A stretch of DNA of 53,550 nt from Zoogloeaceae bacterium. Lineage in GTDB: Bacteria > Pseudomonadota > Gammaproteobacteria > Burkholderiales > Rhodocyclaceae. The stretch spans positions 1 through 53,550 of the forward strand of contig JAITRP010000115.1 in the NCBI GenBank assembly GCA_031288305.1. Direction: 5' to 3'. This document shows positions 1-9,039 of this stretch, in pieces. Numbering within the stretch: the first letter of the stretch is position 1; every line of letters starts with the position of its first letter. The position numbers and the translations under genes were made by a program. The notes under the pieces are model-generated. The model ran no database searches. It was not told the DNA's origin and saw nothing but the letters and a program-made list of their open reading frames with translations.

Positions 1-173
1 TCGATCTTGTGCGAGAGATCGCGTATCCAACCTTCGCGCTTTGCCCGCTTGTTGATTGCGCCATGCGTGATGCCGTGCATGGCGGCGATCTGGCGCAGGG
101 GGATGATGCCCGCGCAATATGCGGTTTCGACGGCTTCCCAATCGACGGATTTTCTGGTTGCGGGCGTATTCAT
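1..173 (-). CDS. Phage-type HTH protein, N-terminal part (runs off the window)
   Basis: The reading frame starts at an ATG at 173 and is open to the window edge, giving 57 residues. The start MNTPATRKSVDWEAVETAYC is followed by a helix-turn-helix-like stretch (LRQIAAMHGITHGAINKRAK, then REGWIRDL). This pattern is common at the N-terminus of phage DNA-packaging (terminase small subunit-like) and other phage DNA-binding proteins. The terminase role is inference because only the HTH part is visible. It points away from the integrase remnant and fits the prophage-end reading of this region. Confidence 0.6.
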   Translation of the reverse strand, partial: MNTPATRKSVDWEAVETAYCAGIIPLRQIAAMHGITHGAINKRAKREGWIRDLSHKI

Positions 174-228
174 GCCTCAATCGTATCGGCATGAGAGAAC
201 GAGGAAAACCAATGTACGTAGCTCTTCA

Positions 229-486
229 TCAACCCGACAGACGAGGTGTCGGTTGGGGGGTGATTTTCAGCGCCTTCCACTTGTCCCTGTCCAGACCTCG
301 ATCATCGTTATACTTATCCGTCATTTTCATGGATTTGTGTCCCAAAAGCGTTTGTGTGTCGATTCCCTGCTCACGATACAGCCGTTCCGCGAGCGAGCGG
401 CATTCGTGCAGGCTTGGCCTTGTGCCCTCGCCATTCCATTTTCCGCCCAGCGCCTTGTGCATCATGCGCAAAAAACTGCTGGTCAA
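229..486 (-). pseudogene. Tyrosine integrase, C-terminal remnant
   Basis: The 85 residues contain the end of a phage tyrosine recombinase: the H-x-x-R box (SLHECRSLAERLYREQG), then LLGHKS and the segment KMTDKYNDDRG with the probable catalytic Tyr. A normal integrase is 300-400 residues, so the catalytic N-terminal half and the core-binding domain are missing. The frame opens at a TTG just after an in-frame stop. Upstream, another frame reads RPEWMTFDQQF into a run of six T; removing one T joins it to FLRMMHKAL, so the gene may also carry a frameshift near 470. It is therefore probably inactive. Confidence 0.65.
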
Positions 487-751
487 ACGTCATCCACTCC
501 GGGCGGAAGACGGCAAGCATTTTGCGCAGTATCATGGCAGCAACTCCAGCGATTCCAGTAGCTTCACTGTAGCTGCAAGCTGTATGGATTGTCGGGGATT
601 AACAGGGAGCGAGAGGGATCAGGAGGGATTGGATTTCGTTCTACAAAAATTTCTGACTCCGCGCCGCGCTTGGGTTTGCGGGGTGCTATTTTTTCAGAAT
701 AGTAGATTGGTTTTTTGACGTAAAATGCTGATTTTCTTTGAAACCCTTTTA

Positions 752-798
752 GATTGTGGCTCCAGGTGTCACCGGTTCGATCCCGGTATGTCGCCCCA
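752..798 (+). other. 3' half of tRNA-His, probable attR site
   Basis: The piece reads from the anticodon loop (TTGTGGC, anticodon GTG) through the 3' anticodon stem TCCAG, the T arm (ACCGG, loop TTCGATC, CCGGT), the acceptor strand ATGTCGC, discriminator C and CCA. C73 is the tRNA-His hallmark. The five bases before the loop (TTAGA) do not pair with TCCAG, and no D arm or 5' acceptor precedes it, so this is not a whole gene. Identity starting at the anticodon loop is typical of integrase crossover sites in tRNA genes. The intact tRNA should lie left of the window. Confidence 0.75.
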
Positions 799-808
799 GT
801 TGAAAAAA

Positions 809-1025
809 CGTCAAAAAGTAAAACCCCGCTTTTTGCCGGTTCAGATAGCAAAAAAGGGACTGCTTCGCTTGTCCTTTTTTGGAGTAAAGGCAACGCAACC
901 CCGCAACCCCAAGACTGCGCTGGTTTTTCGTTGGATTTTCACGGTTTGAAGGCAAAGCCTGCTTTGCCTTCAAACCCAAGACAAACCAGCAGATGCCGGC
1001 AGATGCGGGTTTTCACTTTTTGACG
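809..1025 (+). repeat. Family A inverted-repeat element, full copy (217 bp)
   Basis: The ends are CGTCAAAAAGTAAAACCCCG and the inverse of GGGTTTTCACTTTTTGACG, a near-perfect 20-bp terminal inverted repeat. Inside lies a terminator-like hairpin flanked by A and T runs (846-886) and a second palindrome (about 948-972, AAGGCAAAGCCTGCTTTGCC). No coding frame is supported. Related copies are at 5734, 11580, 25164, 41706 and 50633. It ends 10 bases before the mutY start, so it may insulate mutY from the island end. Confidence 0.8.
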
Positions 1026-1035
1026 TCTCCTTGCC

Positions 1036-2115
1036 ATGGTTTCTGAATCCCCCGCTTTTGCTCGCGCGCTCATTGACTGGCAGCGTCTGCATGGCCGGCG
1101 CGATCTGCCTTGGCAGGGAACGCGCGACGCGTACCAAGTCTGGCTTTCCGAAATCATGTTGCAGCAAACCCGAGTGGCGACCGTGCTTGGCTTTTTCCCC
1201 CGCTTCGTGGCGCGTTTTCCGGATGTAGGGACGCTTGCCGCCGCGCCGGTCGAGGCGGTGCTGGCGCTGTGGGCGGGAATGGGATATTACGCCCGCGCCC
1301 GCAACCTGCATCTTTGCGCGCGCCAGGTCGTCGAAAAACACGCCGGAAACTTTCCGCAAACGGCGGCGGAACTGGCCGCATTGCCCGGCATCGGACGTTC
1401 CACGGCGGCGGCCATTGCCGCTTTCGTGCACCATGAGCGCGCCGCCATTCTCGACGGCAACGTCAAGCGGGTGCTTTGCCGCCATTTCGCCATTTCCGGC
1501 GCGCCGGTCGGCGCGGTGGAGCGCGCGCTCTGGAAACAGGCCGAATCCCTGCTGCCCGCCGCCTCCGACATGCCCGTCTACACCCAGGGATTGATGGATT
1601 TGGGCGCGACGCTATGCACTCGCCGCGCGCCGCGCTGCGCGTGTTGCCCGCTGGCCGCAAGCTGTCTGGCGTTCCGGCAGCATCGCGCGGAAAGCCTGCC
1701 TACCCCCAAGACGCGGATCGAGAAGCCGCATCGCGTTGCGTGTTTTTTGCTCATCAGCGACGGCGCGCGCATTCTCCTGCGGCGCCGTCCGATGACAGGC
1801 GTCTGGGGCGGCCTGTACGCGCCGCCGGAGGATGTTTCCCTGCCGGCGCGCCTCGGACTTGCCGGCAGCCCTCCCTTGTCATTGCCGCCGCGCACGCATG
1901 TCTTCACCCATTTTTGCCTGAGGATTCACCCCATGCTCTACCGGGTGGCGCGAATGCCGGTTCTGGACGACGCCGCGCTGGAATGCCTTCTCATCAACGA
2001 CGCGCTGCAGGCCGGCATTCCCGCGCCGGTGGCGCGCCTGCTGCGCGAGATTGCGCCGCCGGTTGCCCAAAAGCGCGCGGCAAAAAGCAGGGAGTCACTT
2101 TTTGCCGCTTCCTGA
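1036..2115 (+). CDS. mutY: A/G-specific adenine DNA glycosylase MutY
   Basis: This base-excision repair glycosylase removes adenine mispaired with 8-oxoguanine. The 359 residues show the early IMLQQTRV segment, the helix-hairpin-helix LPGIGRSTAAAI with the catalytic Asp in ILDGNVKRVL, and the four-Cys iron-sulfur loop C-x6-C-x2-C-x5-C (CTRRAPRC, then CCPLAASC). A C-terminal Nudix-like domain (from about residue 230, ILLRRRPMTGVWGGLYAPPE) recognises 8-oxoG. Length is normal for the family. The last residues (about KRAAKSRESLFAAS) are encoded by a short inverted repeat related to family A, so the natural tail may have been replaced. It starts 10 bases after a family A element. Confidence 0.95.
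   Translation: MVSESPAFARALIDWQRLHGRRDLPWQGTRDAYQVWLSEIMLQQTRVATVLGFFPRFVARFPDVGTLAAAPVEAVLALWAGMGYYARARNLHLCARQVVEKHAGNFPQTAAELAALPGIGRSTAAAIAAFVHHERAAILDGNVKRVLCRHFAISGAPVGAVERALWKQAESLLPAASDMPVYTQGLMDLGATLCTRRAPRCACCPLAASCLAFRQHRAESLPTPKTRIEKPHRVACFLLISDGARILLRRRPMTGVWGGLYAPPEDVSLPARLGLAGSPPLSLPPRTHVFTHFCLRIHPMLYRVARMPVLDDAALECLLINDALQAGIPAPVARLLREIAPPVAQKRAAKSRESLFAAS
2077..2108. repeat. Short inverted repeat in the mutY 3' end
   Basis: GCGGCAAAAAG and CTTTTTGCCGC form an 11-bp inverted repeat around a 10-base loop. The arms match the outer ends of family A elements (compare the ends at 50633 and 50838). It looks like the two ends of such an element with the middle deleted, and it now encodes the MutY C-terminus. 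It could form a hairpin after mutY. Confidence 0.6.
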
Positions 2116-2168
2116 AGGCAAGGTTGATCGATAAAAGAGTAGACTCATGCCCCACGCTGGAAAAAACC

Positions 2169-3575
2169 ATGACCGAATCCTCGCCTTTTCCCAAGTTCCT
2201 GTCCGCTTCGCCATCCGACCCCGCGGTAGCGCAGTTGCGCTTGCCGCCGCATTCCATCGAAGCCGAGCAATCGGTGTTGGGCGGTTTGTTGCTGGATAAC
2301 GCCGTATGGGATCGTCTCATCGGCCAGATTGCCGATGCGGATTTCTATCGCGACGAACACCGGCGCATCTTTCGCCAGATCAGCGCCCTTTTGGGCGCCA
2401 ACCAGCCTGCCGATGTCCTGACCGTGGCCGAGGCGCTGGAAAACGCCGGAGAGCGCGCGCATACCGGCGGCTTGGCTTATCTGGGCGAACTTGCCAACAA
2501 TACGCCGTCGGCGGCCAATATCGTCCGCTACGCCGAAATCGTGCGCGAACGCGCCATTCGCCGCAAACTGATCGCCATTTCCGATGAAATCGCCGCCAAG
2601 GCGCTGAATCCGCAGGGATGCGAAACCCGGGAACTGCTGGACGAAGCCGAAGCGCGAATTTTTGAAATCGCCGAAAAAGGCGCGCGCGCCAACGACAGCT
2701 TTGTCCACATTCACCCCCTGTTGACCCAGATGATCGAACATACGCAGGAACTGTTCGACAGCGACAATCCCGGCAACATCACCGGCATCGCCACGGGTTT
2801 TGCGGACCTGGACGAGAAAATGTCGGGCTTGCAGCCCGGCGATCTGATCGTGGTGGCCGGACGCCCCTCCATGGGGAAAACCGCCTTCGCCCTGAATATC
2901 GCCGAACATGTCGCCGTGCGCGAAGGATTGCCGGTCGGCGTGTTTTCCATGGAAATGGGCGGATCACAACTGGCCATGCGGATGCTGGCTTCTTCCGCGC
3001 GCGTGGATTCCCAGCATCTGCGCACGGGACGCTTGCATGACGAGGAATGGGAAAAAATCGCCGACGCCATGAAACCGCTACACAACGCGCCGCTGTACAT
3101 CGACGAAACCGGCGGCCTGAATCCCCACGAACTGCGCTCCCGCGCCCGCCGCCTGCACAGCAGGAACGGCTCGCTGGGGCTGATCGTCATCGACTACATC
3201 CAGTTGATGAGTTCCGTTCGCCAGAACGAAAACCGGGCGACGGAAGTTTCGGAAATTTCCCGCGCCATCAAGTCGCTGGCCAAGGAATTGCACGTGCCCG
3301 TCATTGCCCTGTCGCAGTTGTCGCGCAAGGTGGAAGAACGCACCGACAAACGCCCGCTGATGTCCGACCTGCGCGAATCCGGCGCCATCGAGCAGGACGC
3401 CGACGTCATCATCATGCTCTACCGCGACGAGTATTACAACAAGGAAAAAAGCCAGTTTCCCGGAACCGCCGAAGCCATCATCGGCAAGCAGCGCAATGGC
3501 CCCACGGGGACGGTGCGTCTCGCCTTTCTCGGCGAATACACTCGTTTCGAAAATCTGGCGCAGTCGCAGGACTGA
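2169..3575 (+). CDS. dnaB: Replicative DNA helicase DnaB
   Basis: The hexameric replication-fork helicase, 468 residues. The N-terminal DnaB domain begins around [20 protein letters not shown]. The RecA-like C-terminal domain has the Walker A segment [10 protein letters not shown] and the Walker B region [12 protein letters not shown], followed by [20 protein letters not shown]. The ATG at 2169 was chosen because homology begins shortly after it; the open frame extends upstream but overlaps mutY. The stop codon TGA (3573-3575) is also the left target duplication of a family B element. Confidence 0.95.
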   Translation: MTESSPFPKFLSASPSDPAVAQLRLPPHSIEAEQSVLGGLLLDNAVWDRLIGQIADADFYRDEHRRIFRQISALLGANQPADVLTVAEALENAGERAHTGGLAYLGELANNTPSAANIVRYAEIVRERAIRRKLIAISDEIAAKALNPQGCETRELLDEAEARIFEIAEKGARANDSFVHIHPLLTQMIEHTQELFDSDNPGNITGIATGFADLDEKMSGLQPGDLIVVAGRPSMGKTAFALNIAEHVAVREGLPVGVFSMEMGGSQLAMRMLASSARVDSQHLRTGRLHDEEWEKIADAMKPLHNAPLYIDETGGLNPHELRSRARRLHSRNGSLGLIVIDYIQLMSSVRQNENRATEVSEISRAIKSLAKELHVPVIALSQLSRKVEERTDKRPLMSDLRESGAIEQDADVIIMLYRDEYYNKEKSQFPGTAEAIIGKQRNGPTGTVRLAFLGEYTRFENLAQSQD

Positions 3576-3677
3576 TTCCATTTCCAGGTCATTCGTGACG
3601 CGAAGACGAGCCACGGACAGTGCAATTTTGTACGGCAAGGCGAAGTCGACAACGTCACGGATGATTTGGAAAGGGAA
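3576..3677 (+). mobile_element. Family B miniature element, copy 1 (102 bp)
   Basis: Left end TTCCATTTCCAGGTCATTCG and inverted right end TTCCCTTTCCAAATCATCCG form the terminal inverted repeat, continuing into GTGACG on both sides. It is flanked by TGA on both sides (3573-3575 and 3678-3680), a 3-bp target duplication. The left TGA is the dnaB stop codon. There is no coding capacity, so it is a non-autonomous element. A second copy lies at 11595-11703. Confidence 0.8.
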
Positions 3678-3726
3678 TGAAACGAATTACAATCCTGTCC
3701 TCCTCACGATTACGGCAAGTTCCGAC

Positions 3727-4782
3727 ATGTCCGGCAATACCTTTGGCAAACTGTTCTGCGTAACCTCTTTCGGCGAATCGCACGGCGCGGCGATAGGCTG
3801 CGTGGTGGATGGCTGCCCGCCAGGGCTGGCATTGGCGGCAACGGATATCCAGGCGGAACTGGACAAACGCAGGCCGGGCGCTTCGCGGCACGTCACCCAG
3901 CGGCAGGAGCCGGACGCGGTGGAAATTCTCTCCGGCGTATTCGAGGGACGCGCCACCGGAACCCCCATCGCGTTACTGATCCGCAACCAGGATCAAAGAA
4001 GCCAGGATTACCGCGCGCTCGCGGATACCTTTCGTCCTGGTCACGCCGATTACGCCTATTTCCAAAAATACGGCCTGCGCGATCATCGCGGCGGCGGCAG
4101 GGCCAGCGCCCGCGAAACGGCAGCGCGGGTAGCGGCGGGCGCGATTGCGAAAAAATGGCTGCGCGAACACGCGGGCGTGCGCATACGCGGCTGGATGAGC
4201 GCCCTGGGGCCAATCGAGATTCCCTTTGCGCGGGACGCCGATATCGACGCCAATCCCTTTTTCGCGCCCAATCAGGAAAAGGCGCCGGAACTGGAAGCCT
4301 TCATGGACGCCCTGCGGCAATCTGGCGATTCCATCGGCGCGCGCATCGACGTCACTGCCCAGGGCGTGCCGCCCGGCTGGGGCGAGCCGGTGTTCGATAG
4401 GCTGGACGCCGACATCGCCAGCGCCATGATGGGCATCAACGCCGTCAAGGGCGTGGAAATCGGCGCGGGATTTGGCGCGATCACGCAAAAGGGCAGCGAA
4501 CACGGCGACGAACTCACGCCAGCGGGTTTTCTTTCCAATCACGCGGGCGGCGTGCTCGGCGGCATTTCCACCGGACAGGATATCCTGGTGCGGCTTGCGC
4601 TCAAGCCGACTTCCAGTATCCGCCTGCCGCGCCGCTCCGTCACCCTTGCGGGCGAGGCGACGACGGTCGTCAGCGAAGGCCGCCATGACCCTTGCGTGGG
4701 CGTTCGCGCAACCCCCATTGCGGAAGCCATGCTGGCGCTGGTGCTCATCGACCACGCCCTGCGCCAGCGCGCGGCGCGCTAA
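3727..4782 (+). CDS. aroC: Chorismate synthase AroC
   Basis: Last step of the shikimate pathway: EPSP to chorismate, using reduced FMN. The 351 residues start at ATG 3727 ([10 protein letters not shown]) and show the family signature [20 protein letters not shown] near the N-terminus, [20 protein letters not shown] around residue 120, and the C-terminal block [14 protein letters not shown]. The upstream frame extension reads through the family B element and is rejected. The stop is followed directly by the next gene, suggesting co-transcription with the unknown gene and greB. Confidence 0.96.
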   Translation: MSGNTFGKLFCVTSFGESHGAAIGCVVDGCPPGLALAATDIQAELDKRRPGASRHVTQRQEPDAVEILSGVFEGRATGTPIALLIRNQDQRSQDYRALADTFRPGHADYAYFQKYGLRDHRGGGRASARETAARVAAGAIAKKWLREHAGVRIRGWMSALGPIEIPFARDADIDANPFFAPNQEKAPELEAFMDALRQSGDSIGARIDVTAQGVPPGWGEPVFDRLDADIASAMMGINAVKGVEIGAGFGAITQKGSEHGDELTPAGFLSNHAGGVLGGISTGQDILVRLALKPTSSIRLPRRSVTLAGEATTVVSEGRHDPCVGVRATPIAEAMLALVLIDHALRQRAAR

Positions 4783-4806
4783 ATGAGAAAACGCAGGACT
4801 GACGCC

Positions 4807-5175
4807 ATGTCCGATTACTTCTTTGGCGACCCGTTTTGTCTGGAAGACCTGCCGCTGGCGCGTCCGGCAGGAGGCTATGCGGTGCAATACCTGGGCAGCG
4901 ACCAGTTGCTGGATCGACGCGCCCATGATTTCTTGCCGGCGCGCCATCCCGATCTGCGCGCTCTCTACCCCAGTTTTTCCTCAGCCTCTGCCGCCGCGCG
5001 ATCATGGCGGGAAGCGCATCCCGAAGCCGTGCCGGATCTCGCCATCGTCCCCGCCGCTTTTGACGCGCTCGCCAAACGCCACATCCTGATTTACGGCGTC
5101 CTGGGACGCGAATCGCCATCGCCTGAGGCCGTCGCTGCCGCCGGTTTTTTCCAATCCCCCGGATTCCCCGCGTGA
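4807..5175 (+). CDS. Hypothetical protein between aroC and greB
   Basis: 122 residues from ATG 4807 (MSDYFFGDPFCLEDLPLARP), preceded by an AGGA eight bases upstream; an alternative ATG at 4783 directly abuts the aroC stop. There is no signal peptide or membrane segment. It is rich in Ala, Pro and aromatic residues, with a middle stretch FSSASAAARSWREAHPEAVP. I do not recognise a family. It overlaps greB by four bases (GTGA), so it is translated from the same message as greB and probably aroC. Confidence 0.7.
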   Translation: MSDYFFGDPFCLEDLPLARPAGGYAVQYLGSDQLLDRRAHDFLPARHPDLRALYPSFSSASAAARSWREAHPEAVPDLAIVPAAFDALAKRHILIYGVLGRESPSPEAVAAAGFFQSPGFPA

Positions 5176-5729
5176 ACAAAGCCTTTATGCGCGAAGCGGA
5201 AACGGAGGACGACGACGAAGACGCGTCGCCTTCGCTCAAATTGCCGCCGGGCGGCAAGAATTACATTACGCCTGGCGGATACGCGCGTTTGCTGGCGGAA
5301 CAGGAAGAACTGATTCGCAACGAGCGTCCGCGCGTCGTGGAAATCGTCGCCTGGGCGGCCAGCAACGGGGACCGATCGGAAAACGGCGATTATCTGTACG
5401 GCAAGAAACGCCTGCGCGAAATCGATCGCCGCATCCGTTTCCTGAACAAGCGACTGGAAAACGCGCAAGTGGCAGACCCATTGGCGCAAGGCGAAAACGA
5501 CCAGATTTTTTTCGGCGCGACGGTCACGCTGCGGTTTGACGATGAGCCAGAACAGACTTTTGCCATCGTCGGCATCGACGAAGCCGACGCCGCGCGCGGT
5601 CGCATCAGCTGGATTTCCCCGCTGGCGCGCGCGCTGATCAAGGCGCGCGCAGGCGACAGCCTTTGCTTCAAGACCCCCGCGGGCATCCGCAACATCGATA
5701 TTTTGTCCGTGCGCTATTTACCGCTGTAA
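5172..5729 (+). CDS. greB: Transcription elongation factor GreB
   Basis: GreA/GreB factors rescue backtracked RNA polymerase by stimulating transcript cleavage. The 185 residues show the N-terminal coiled coil (ITPGGYARLLAEQEELIRNE), the acidic tip region NGDRSENGDYLYGKKRLREI typical of GreB, and a C-terminal FKBP-like domain ending in VRYLPL. The extra N-terminal acidic segment (EAETEDDDEDASPSLKLPPG) is longer than usual. The start is GTG at 5172, overlapping the upstream gene. A family A repeat with a terminator hairpin begins five bases after the stop. Confidence 0.93.
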   Translation: MNKAFMREAETEDDDEDASPSLKLPPGGKNYITPGGYARLLAEQEELIRNERPRVVEIVAWAASNGDRSENGDYLYGKKRLREIDRRIRFLNKRLENAQVADPLAQGENDQIFFGATVTLRFDDEPEQTFAIVGIDEADAARGRISWISPLARALIKARAGDSLCFKTPAGIRNIDILSVRYLPL

Positions 5730-5733
5730 AAAA

Positions 5734-5828
5734 CGTCAAAAAGTAAAAATCTACTTTTTGCCGGTTCACACAAGCAAAAAAGGACAGGCAAAGCCTGCCC
5801 TTTTTTGGAGGAAAAGCAACAAAAGCCC
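5734..5828 (+). repeat. Family A element, left half, after greB
   Basis: Starts CGTCAAAAAGTAAAAATCTA and runs through the family hairpin (5776-5806: A run, GGACAGGC, GCCTGCCC, T run), then diverges. The right terminal repeat is missing. The hairpin with a U run in both directions is a likely bidirectional terminator for greB. Confidence 0.7.
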
Positions 5829-6134
5829 ACCGTTACCCGTCCGTACGGTACAAGGGCACACACTGTGCGCGCCTCCACGGCAACCGCGCACGCCAGATGG
5901 GTTTTCCTACCCTCTGACAAGGGGGAATTGAGGGGGGTTTGCGGCGGCATCATGTAAAAAGTCGATTTTGCCGCTGCAAATCCCTCCTCTCTTCCCCTTG
6001 TGTGTGGCTTTGCCGCATCTGGCTTCGCCAGACCAGCCTTCGGCTGTCCTTCCGCCTTCGGATCCAGTAGGGGAAGAACAAAATAGCAAATGCTTACGCG
6101 CCATGATGAAAGCATTCATGCGATTGCTCTGTTC
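5829..6134. other. Spacer before valS holding repeat fragments
   Basis: No gene is supported here. A palindromic REP-like stretch lies around 5848-5875 (core CACACACTGTGCGCGCC). From about 5970 to 6075 the sequence resembles the interior of the family C element at 36492-36606, sharing GCATCTGGCTTCGCCAGACC and a nearby CCTTCGGCT. Confidence 0.5.
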
Positions 6135-6163
6135 TGTCCTCTGAACCTGCCAGCGGCTATAAT
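6135..6163 (+). promoter_or_regulatory. Possible valS promoter
   Basis: A perfect -10 hexamer TATAAT at 6158-6163 lies 30 bases before the valS ATG. The -35 position (about 6135-6140, TGTCCT) is poor, so only the -10 is convincing. Confidence 0.4.
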
Positions 6164-6193
6164 TCGACGTTTTCGCTTTTCTCTTCCCCTCTC

Positions 6194-9034
6194 ATGGAAC
6201 TCGCCAAAAGTTTTGAACCTGCGGACATCGAGCGTCGCTGGTACGCCGAATGGGAATCCCGCGACTACTTCGCCGCCGGGCTGGATGCCGCCAAGCCCAG
6301 GGAGGCCGCTTTCTGCATCCTCTTGCCGCCGCCCAACGTCACCGGCGCCCTGCACATGGGGCATGGCTTCAACCAGACGCTGATGGACGCGCTCACCCGC
6401 TATCACCGGATGAAGGGCGACAACACCCTGTGGCAGCCAGGCGCCGATCACGCGGGCATCGCCACGCAAATCGTGGTGGAGCGCCAGTTGGACGCACAAG
6501 GCGTCTCCCGTCACGATCTGGGGCGCGAAAGATTCCTGGAAAAGGTCTGGGAATGGAAACAGCATTCCGGCGGCGCGATCACCCGCCAGATGCGCCGTCT
6601 GGGAACCAGCCCCGACTGGAAGCGCGAACGCTTCACCATGGACGAGGGCTTGAGCCGCACGGTTGCCGAAACCTTCGTTCGCCTCTACCGCGAAGGCTTG
6701 ATCTATCGCGGCAAACGGCTGGTCAACTGGGATCCGAAACTCGGCACCGCGGTCTCCGACCTCGAAGTGACACAGGAAGAAGAAGACGGCTTTTTGTGGC
6801 ACATCCGCTATCCGCTCTCCGGCGCCAGCGGCCACCTGACGGTTGCCACCACCCGGCCGGAGACGATGCTGGGCGATACCGCCGTGATGGTGCACCCCGA
6901 AGATGAACGTTATCGGCATTTGATCGGCAAAACCGTGAAACTGCCGCTCACCGGGCGCGAAATTCCCATTGTCGCCGACGAGTACGTTGACCGGGAATTC
7001 GGCACCGGCGTCGTCAAGGTCACGCCGGCGCACGATTTCAACGACTATGCGGTCGGGCAGCGCCACCAGTTGCCGATGATCTCCATCCTCGACCTGACGG
7101 CGCGCATCAACGACGCCGCGCCGCAAAAATACCGCGGCCTGGACCGTTTCAAGGCGCGCGGAATCATCGTCGCCGACCTGGAAGCGGCGGGGCTGCTTGA
7201 GAAGACCGAAAAACACAAACTGAAGGCGCCGCACGGCGACCGCACGGGCGTCGTGCTCGAACCGATGCTCACCGATCAGTGGTTTGTCGCCATGGAAAAA
7301 CCCGGCGCGGACGGCAAATCCATCACCGAAAAGGCGCTGGAAGCCGTCGCTTCCGGCGAGATTCGCTTCTACCCGGAAAATTGGGTCAATACCTACAACC
7401 AATGGCTCAACAACATCCAGGACTGGTGCATTTCAAGACAACTGTGGTGGGGACACCAGATTCCCGCATGGCATGGCGAAAACGGTGAAGTCTTCGTGGC
7501 CGCAAACGAAGAAGAAGCGCGCAGGGAAGCCAAGGCCGCGGGCTATACGGGCGCGCTCACCCGCGACCCGGATGTGCTCGACACCTGGTATTCCTCGGCG
7601 CTGTGGCCCTTCTCCACCCTCGACTGGACGCCGGAATACCCGCAACAATCCAATCCGGCGCTCGATCTCTACCTGCCTTCGACCGTGCTCGTCACCGGCT
7701 TCGACATCATCTTTTTCTGGGTGGCGCGCATGGTGATGATGACCAAACACCTCACCGGCCAGATTCCCTTCAAGCACGTCTACGTCCACGGTCTCATCCG
7801 CGACGCGGAAGGCCAGAAAATGTCGAAATCCAAAGGGAACGTGCTCGACCCCATCGACCTCATCGACGGCATCGGCCTGGAAGACCTGGTAAAAAAACGC
7901 ACCACGGGCCTCATGAACCCCAAGGACGCGCCCCGGATCGAAAAGCGCACCCGGAAGGAATTCCCCAACGGCATTGCCGCCTTCGGCACGGACGCGCTGC
8001 GCTTTACCTTTGCCTCGCTCGCTTCGCCAGGCCGCGACATCAAGTTCGACCTGAACCGCTGCGAAGGCTATCGCAATTTCTGCAACAAACTCTGGAACGC
8101 CGCCCGCTTCGTGCTGATGGTCGTCCTGGCGGACGGCGATCTGGCGGACAGCGATCAATTGGAGGATGAAAAGCCCGATCAAAATCCTCCGCAGCTTTCC
8201 CATCCCGATCGCTGGATCATCGGTCTGCAGCAAAAACTGGCGGCGGAAGTCGCCCGGCAGTTTGCCGAATACCGCTTTGATCTCGTTGCCCAGGCGCTCT
8301 ACCACTTCGTCTGGGACGAATTCTGCGACTGGTACCTGGAAATCGCCAAGGTGGAAATCGCGGCGAGCGGGGAAGCAGCGCGGGCTGCCCGGCACACGCT
8401 CCTCTTGACCCTGGAAGCCGTGCTGCGTCTTCTCCACCCCCTGATGCCCTTCATCACCGAGGAACTCTGGCAGGGCGTCGCGCCACTGGCCGGGCGCAAG
8501 ACCCATGCCTCGATCATGCTGTCGGCTTATCCGGAAGCCGATCCCGAGAAAGTCGACGAGACCGCCGTAGCGTGGATGGATGCGCTCAAAACCTCGGTCT
8601 GTGCCTGTCGCAACCTGCGCGGCGAGATGGGCGTCTCCCCGGCGGCGCGCGTGCCGCTGGTGGTCGCGGGTCAAAAGGAGGAGATCGGGAAAATCCAGGC
8701 ATTCGCGCCCCTGCTCTGCGCGCTCGCCAAACTCTCCGATATCCGCTACGCCGAAGATATCCCCGCCGACACGCTTGCTCCCACCGCCATCGTCGGCGAA
8801 ACCCGCCTGATGCTGATCGTGGAAATCGACCTGGCCGCCGAAAGCGCGCGACTGCAAAAGGAAATCGAAAAGCAGGAAAAACAGGCGGCGCAGGCCAAGG
8901 CGAAACTGGAAAACGCCAATTTCCTCGCCCGCGCCCCAGAGGCCGTCATCAACCAGGAAAAGGAACGCCTCGCGCAATCGGCGGCAATCCTGGAAAAATT
9001 GAAGGCGCAGCAAGAAAAACTCGCGACACGCTGA
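6194..9034 (+). CDS. valS: Valyl-tRNA synthetase
   Basis: Class I aminoacyl-tRNA synthetase charging tRNA-Val. The 946 residues carry the HIGH-type signature [15 protein letters not shown] near residue 50, an editing (CP1) domain with the [20 protein letters not shown] segment, the KMSKS loop ([14 protein letters not shown], about residue 540), an anticodon-binding domain, and the C-terminal coiled-coil arm ([20 protein letters not shown]). Length is typical. Upstream is a 464-base spacer full of repeats; the acyltransferase gene begins five bases after its stop. Confidence 0.97.
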   Translation: MELAKSFEPADIERRWYAEWESRDYFAAGLDAAKPREAAFCILLPPPNVTGALHMGHGFNQTLMDALTRYHRMKGDNTLWQPGADHAGIATQIVVERQLDAQGVSRHDLGRERFLEKVWEWKQHSGGAITRQMRRLGTSPDWKRERFTMDEGLSRTVAETFVRLYREGLIYRGKRLVNWDPKLGTAVSDLEVTQEEEDGFLWHIRYPLSGASGHLTVATTRPETMLGDTAVMVHPEDERYRHLIGKTVKLPLTGREIPIVADEYVDREFGTGVVKVTPAHDFNDYAVGQRHQLPMISILDLTARINDAAPQKYRGLDRFKARGIIVADLEAAGLLEKTEKHKLKAPHGDRTGVVLEPMLTDQWFVAMEKPGADGKSITEKALEAVASGEIRFYPENWVNTYNQWLNNIQDWCISRQLWWGHQIPAWHGENGEVFVAANEEEARREAKAAGYTGALTRDPDVLDTWYSSALWPFSTLDWTPEYPQQSNPALDLYLPSTVLVTGFDIIFFWVARMVMMTKHLTGQIPFKHVYVHGLIRDAEGQKMSKSKGNVLDPIDLIDGIGLEDLVKKRTTGLMNPKDAPRIEKRTRKEFPNGIAAFGTDALRFTFASLASPGRDIKFDLNRCEGYRNFCNKLWNAARFVLMVVLADGDLADSDQLEDEKPDQNPPQLSHPDRWIIGLQQKLAAEVARQFAEYRFDLVAQALYHFVWDEFCDWYLEIAKVEIAASGEAARAARHTLLLTLEAVLRLLHPLMPFITEELWQGVAPLAGRKTHASIMLSAYPEADPEKVDETAVAWMDALKTSVCACRNLRGEMGVSPAARVPLVVAGQKEEIGKIQAFAPLLCALAKLSDIRYAEDIPADTLAPTAIVGETRLMLIVEIDLAAESARLQKEIEKQEKQAAQAKAKLENANFLARAPEAVINQEKERLAQSAAILEKLKAQQEKLATR

Positions 9035-9039
9035 CCGCC

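Larger units (their letters stand above)
1..798. mobile_element. Right end of an integrated phage or island (partial)
   Basis: Three things are seen together: a phage-type HTH gene running off the left edge, a broken integrase C-terminus, and a 3' partial tRNA-His ending at 798. A partial tRNA reading on the plus strand without its 5' half marks the far (attR) end of an element that entered a tRNA-His gene, so the element should extend left, out of the window, to the intact tRNA. Between 487 and 751 no further gene is supported; frames over the tRNA piece are artefacts. That this is one single element is inference. Confidence 0.6.

Noticed and set aside
564-979. Minus-strand frames of 76-109 residues over the tRNA-His fragment
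   Set aside because: They contain the string RDRTGDTWSHN, the familiar artefact of translating tRNA sequence, and otherwise read through the family A repeat.
8572-9039. Upstream extension of the acyltransferase frame into valS
   Set aside because: It lies entirely inside valS in another frame; the acyltransferase homology begins after the ATG at 9040.
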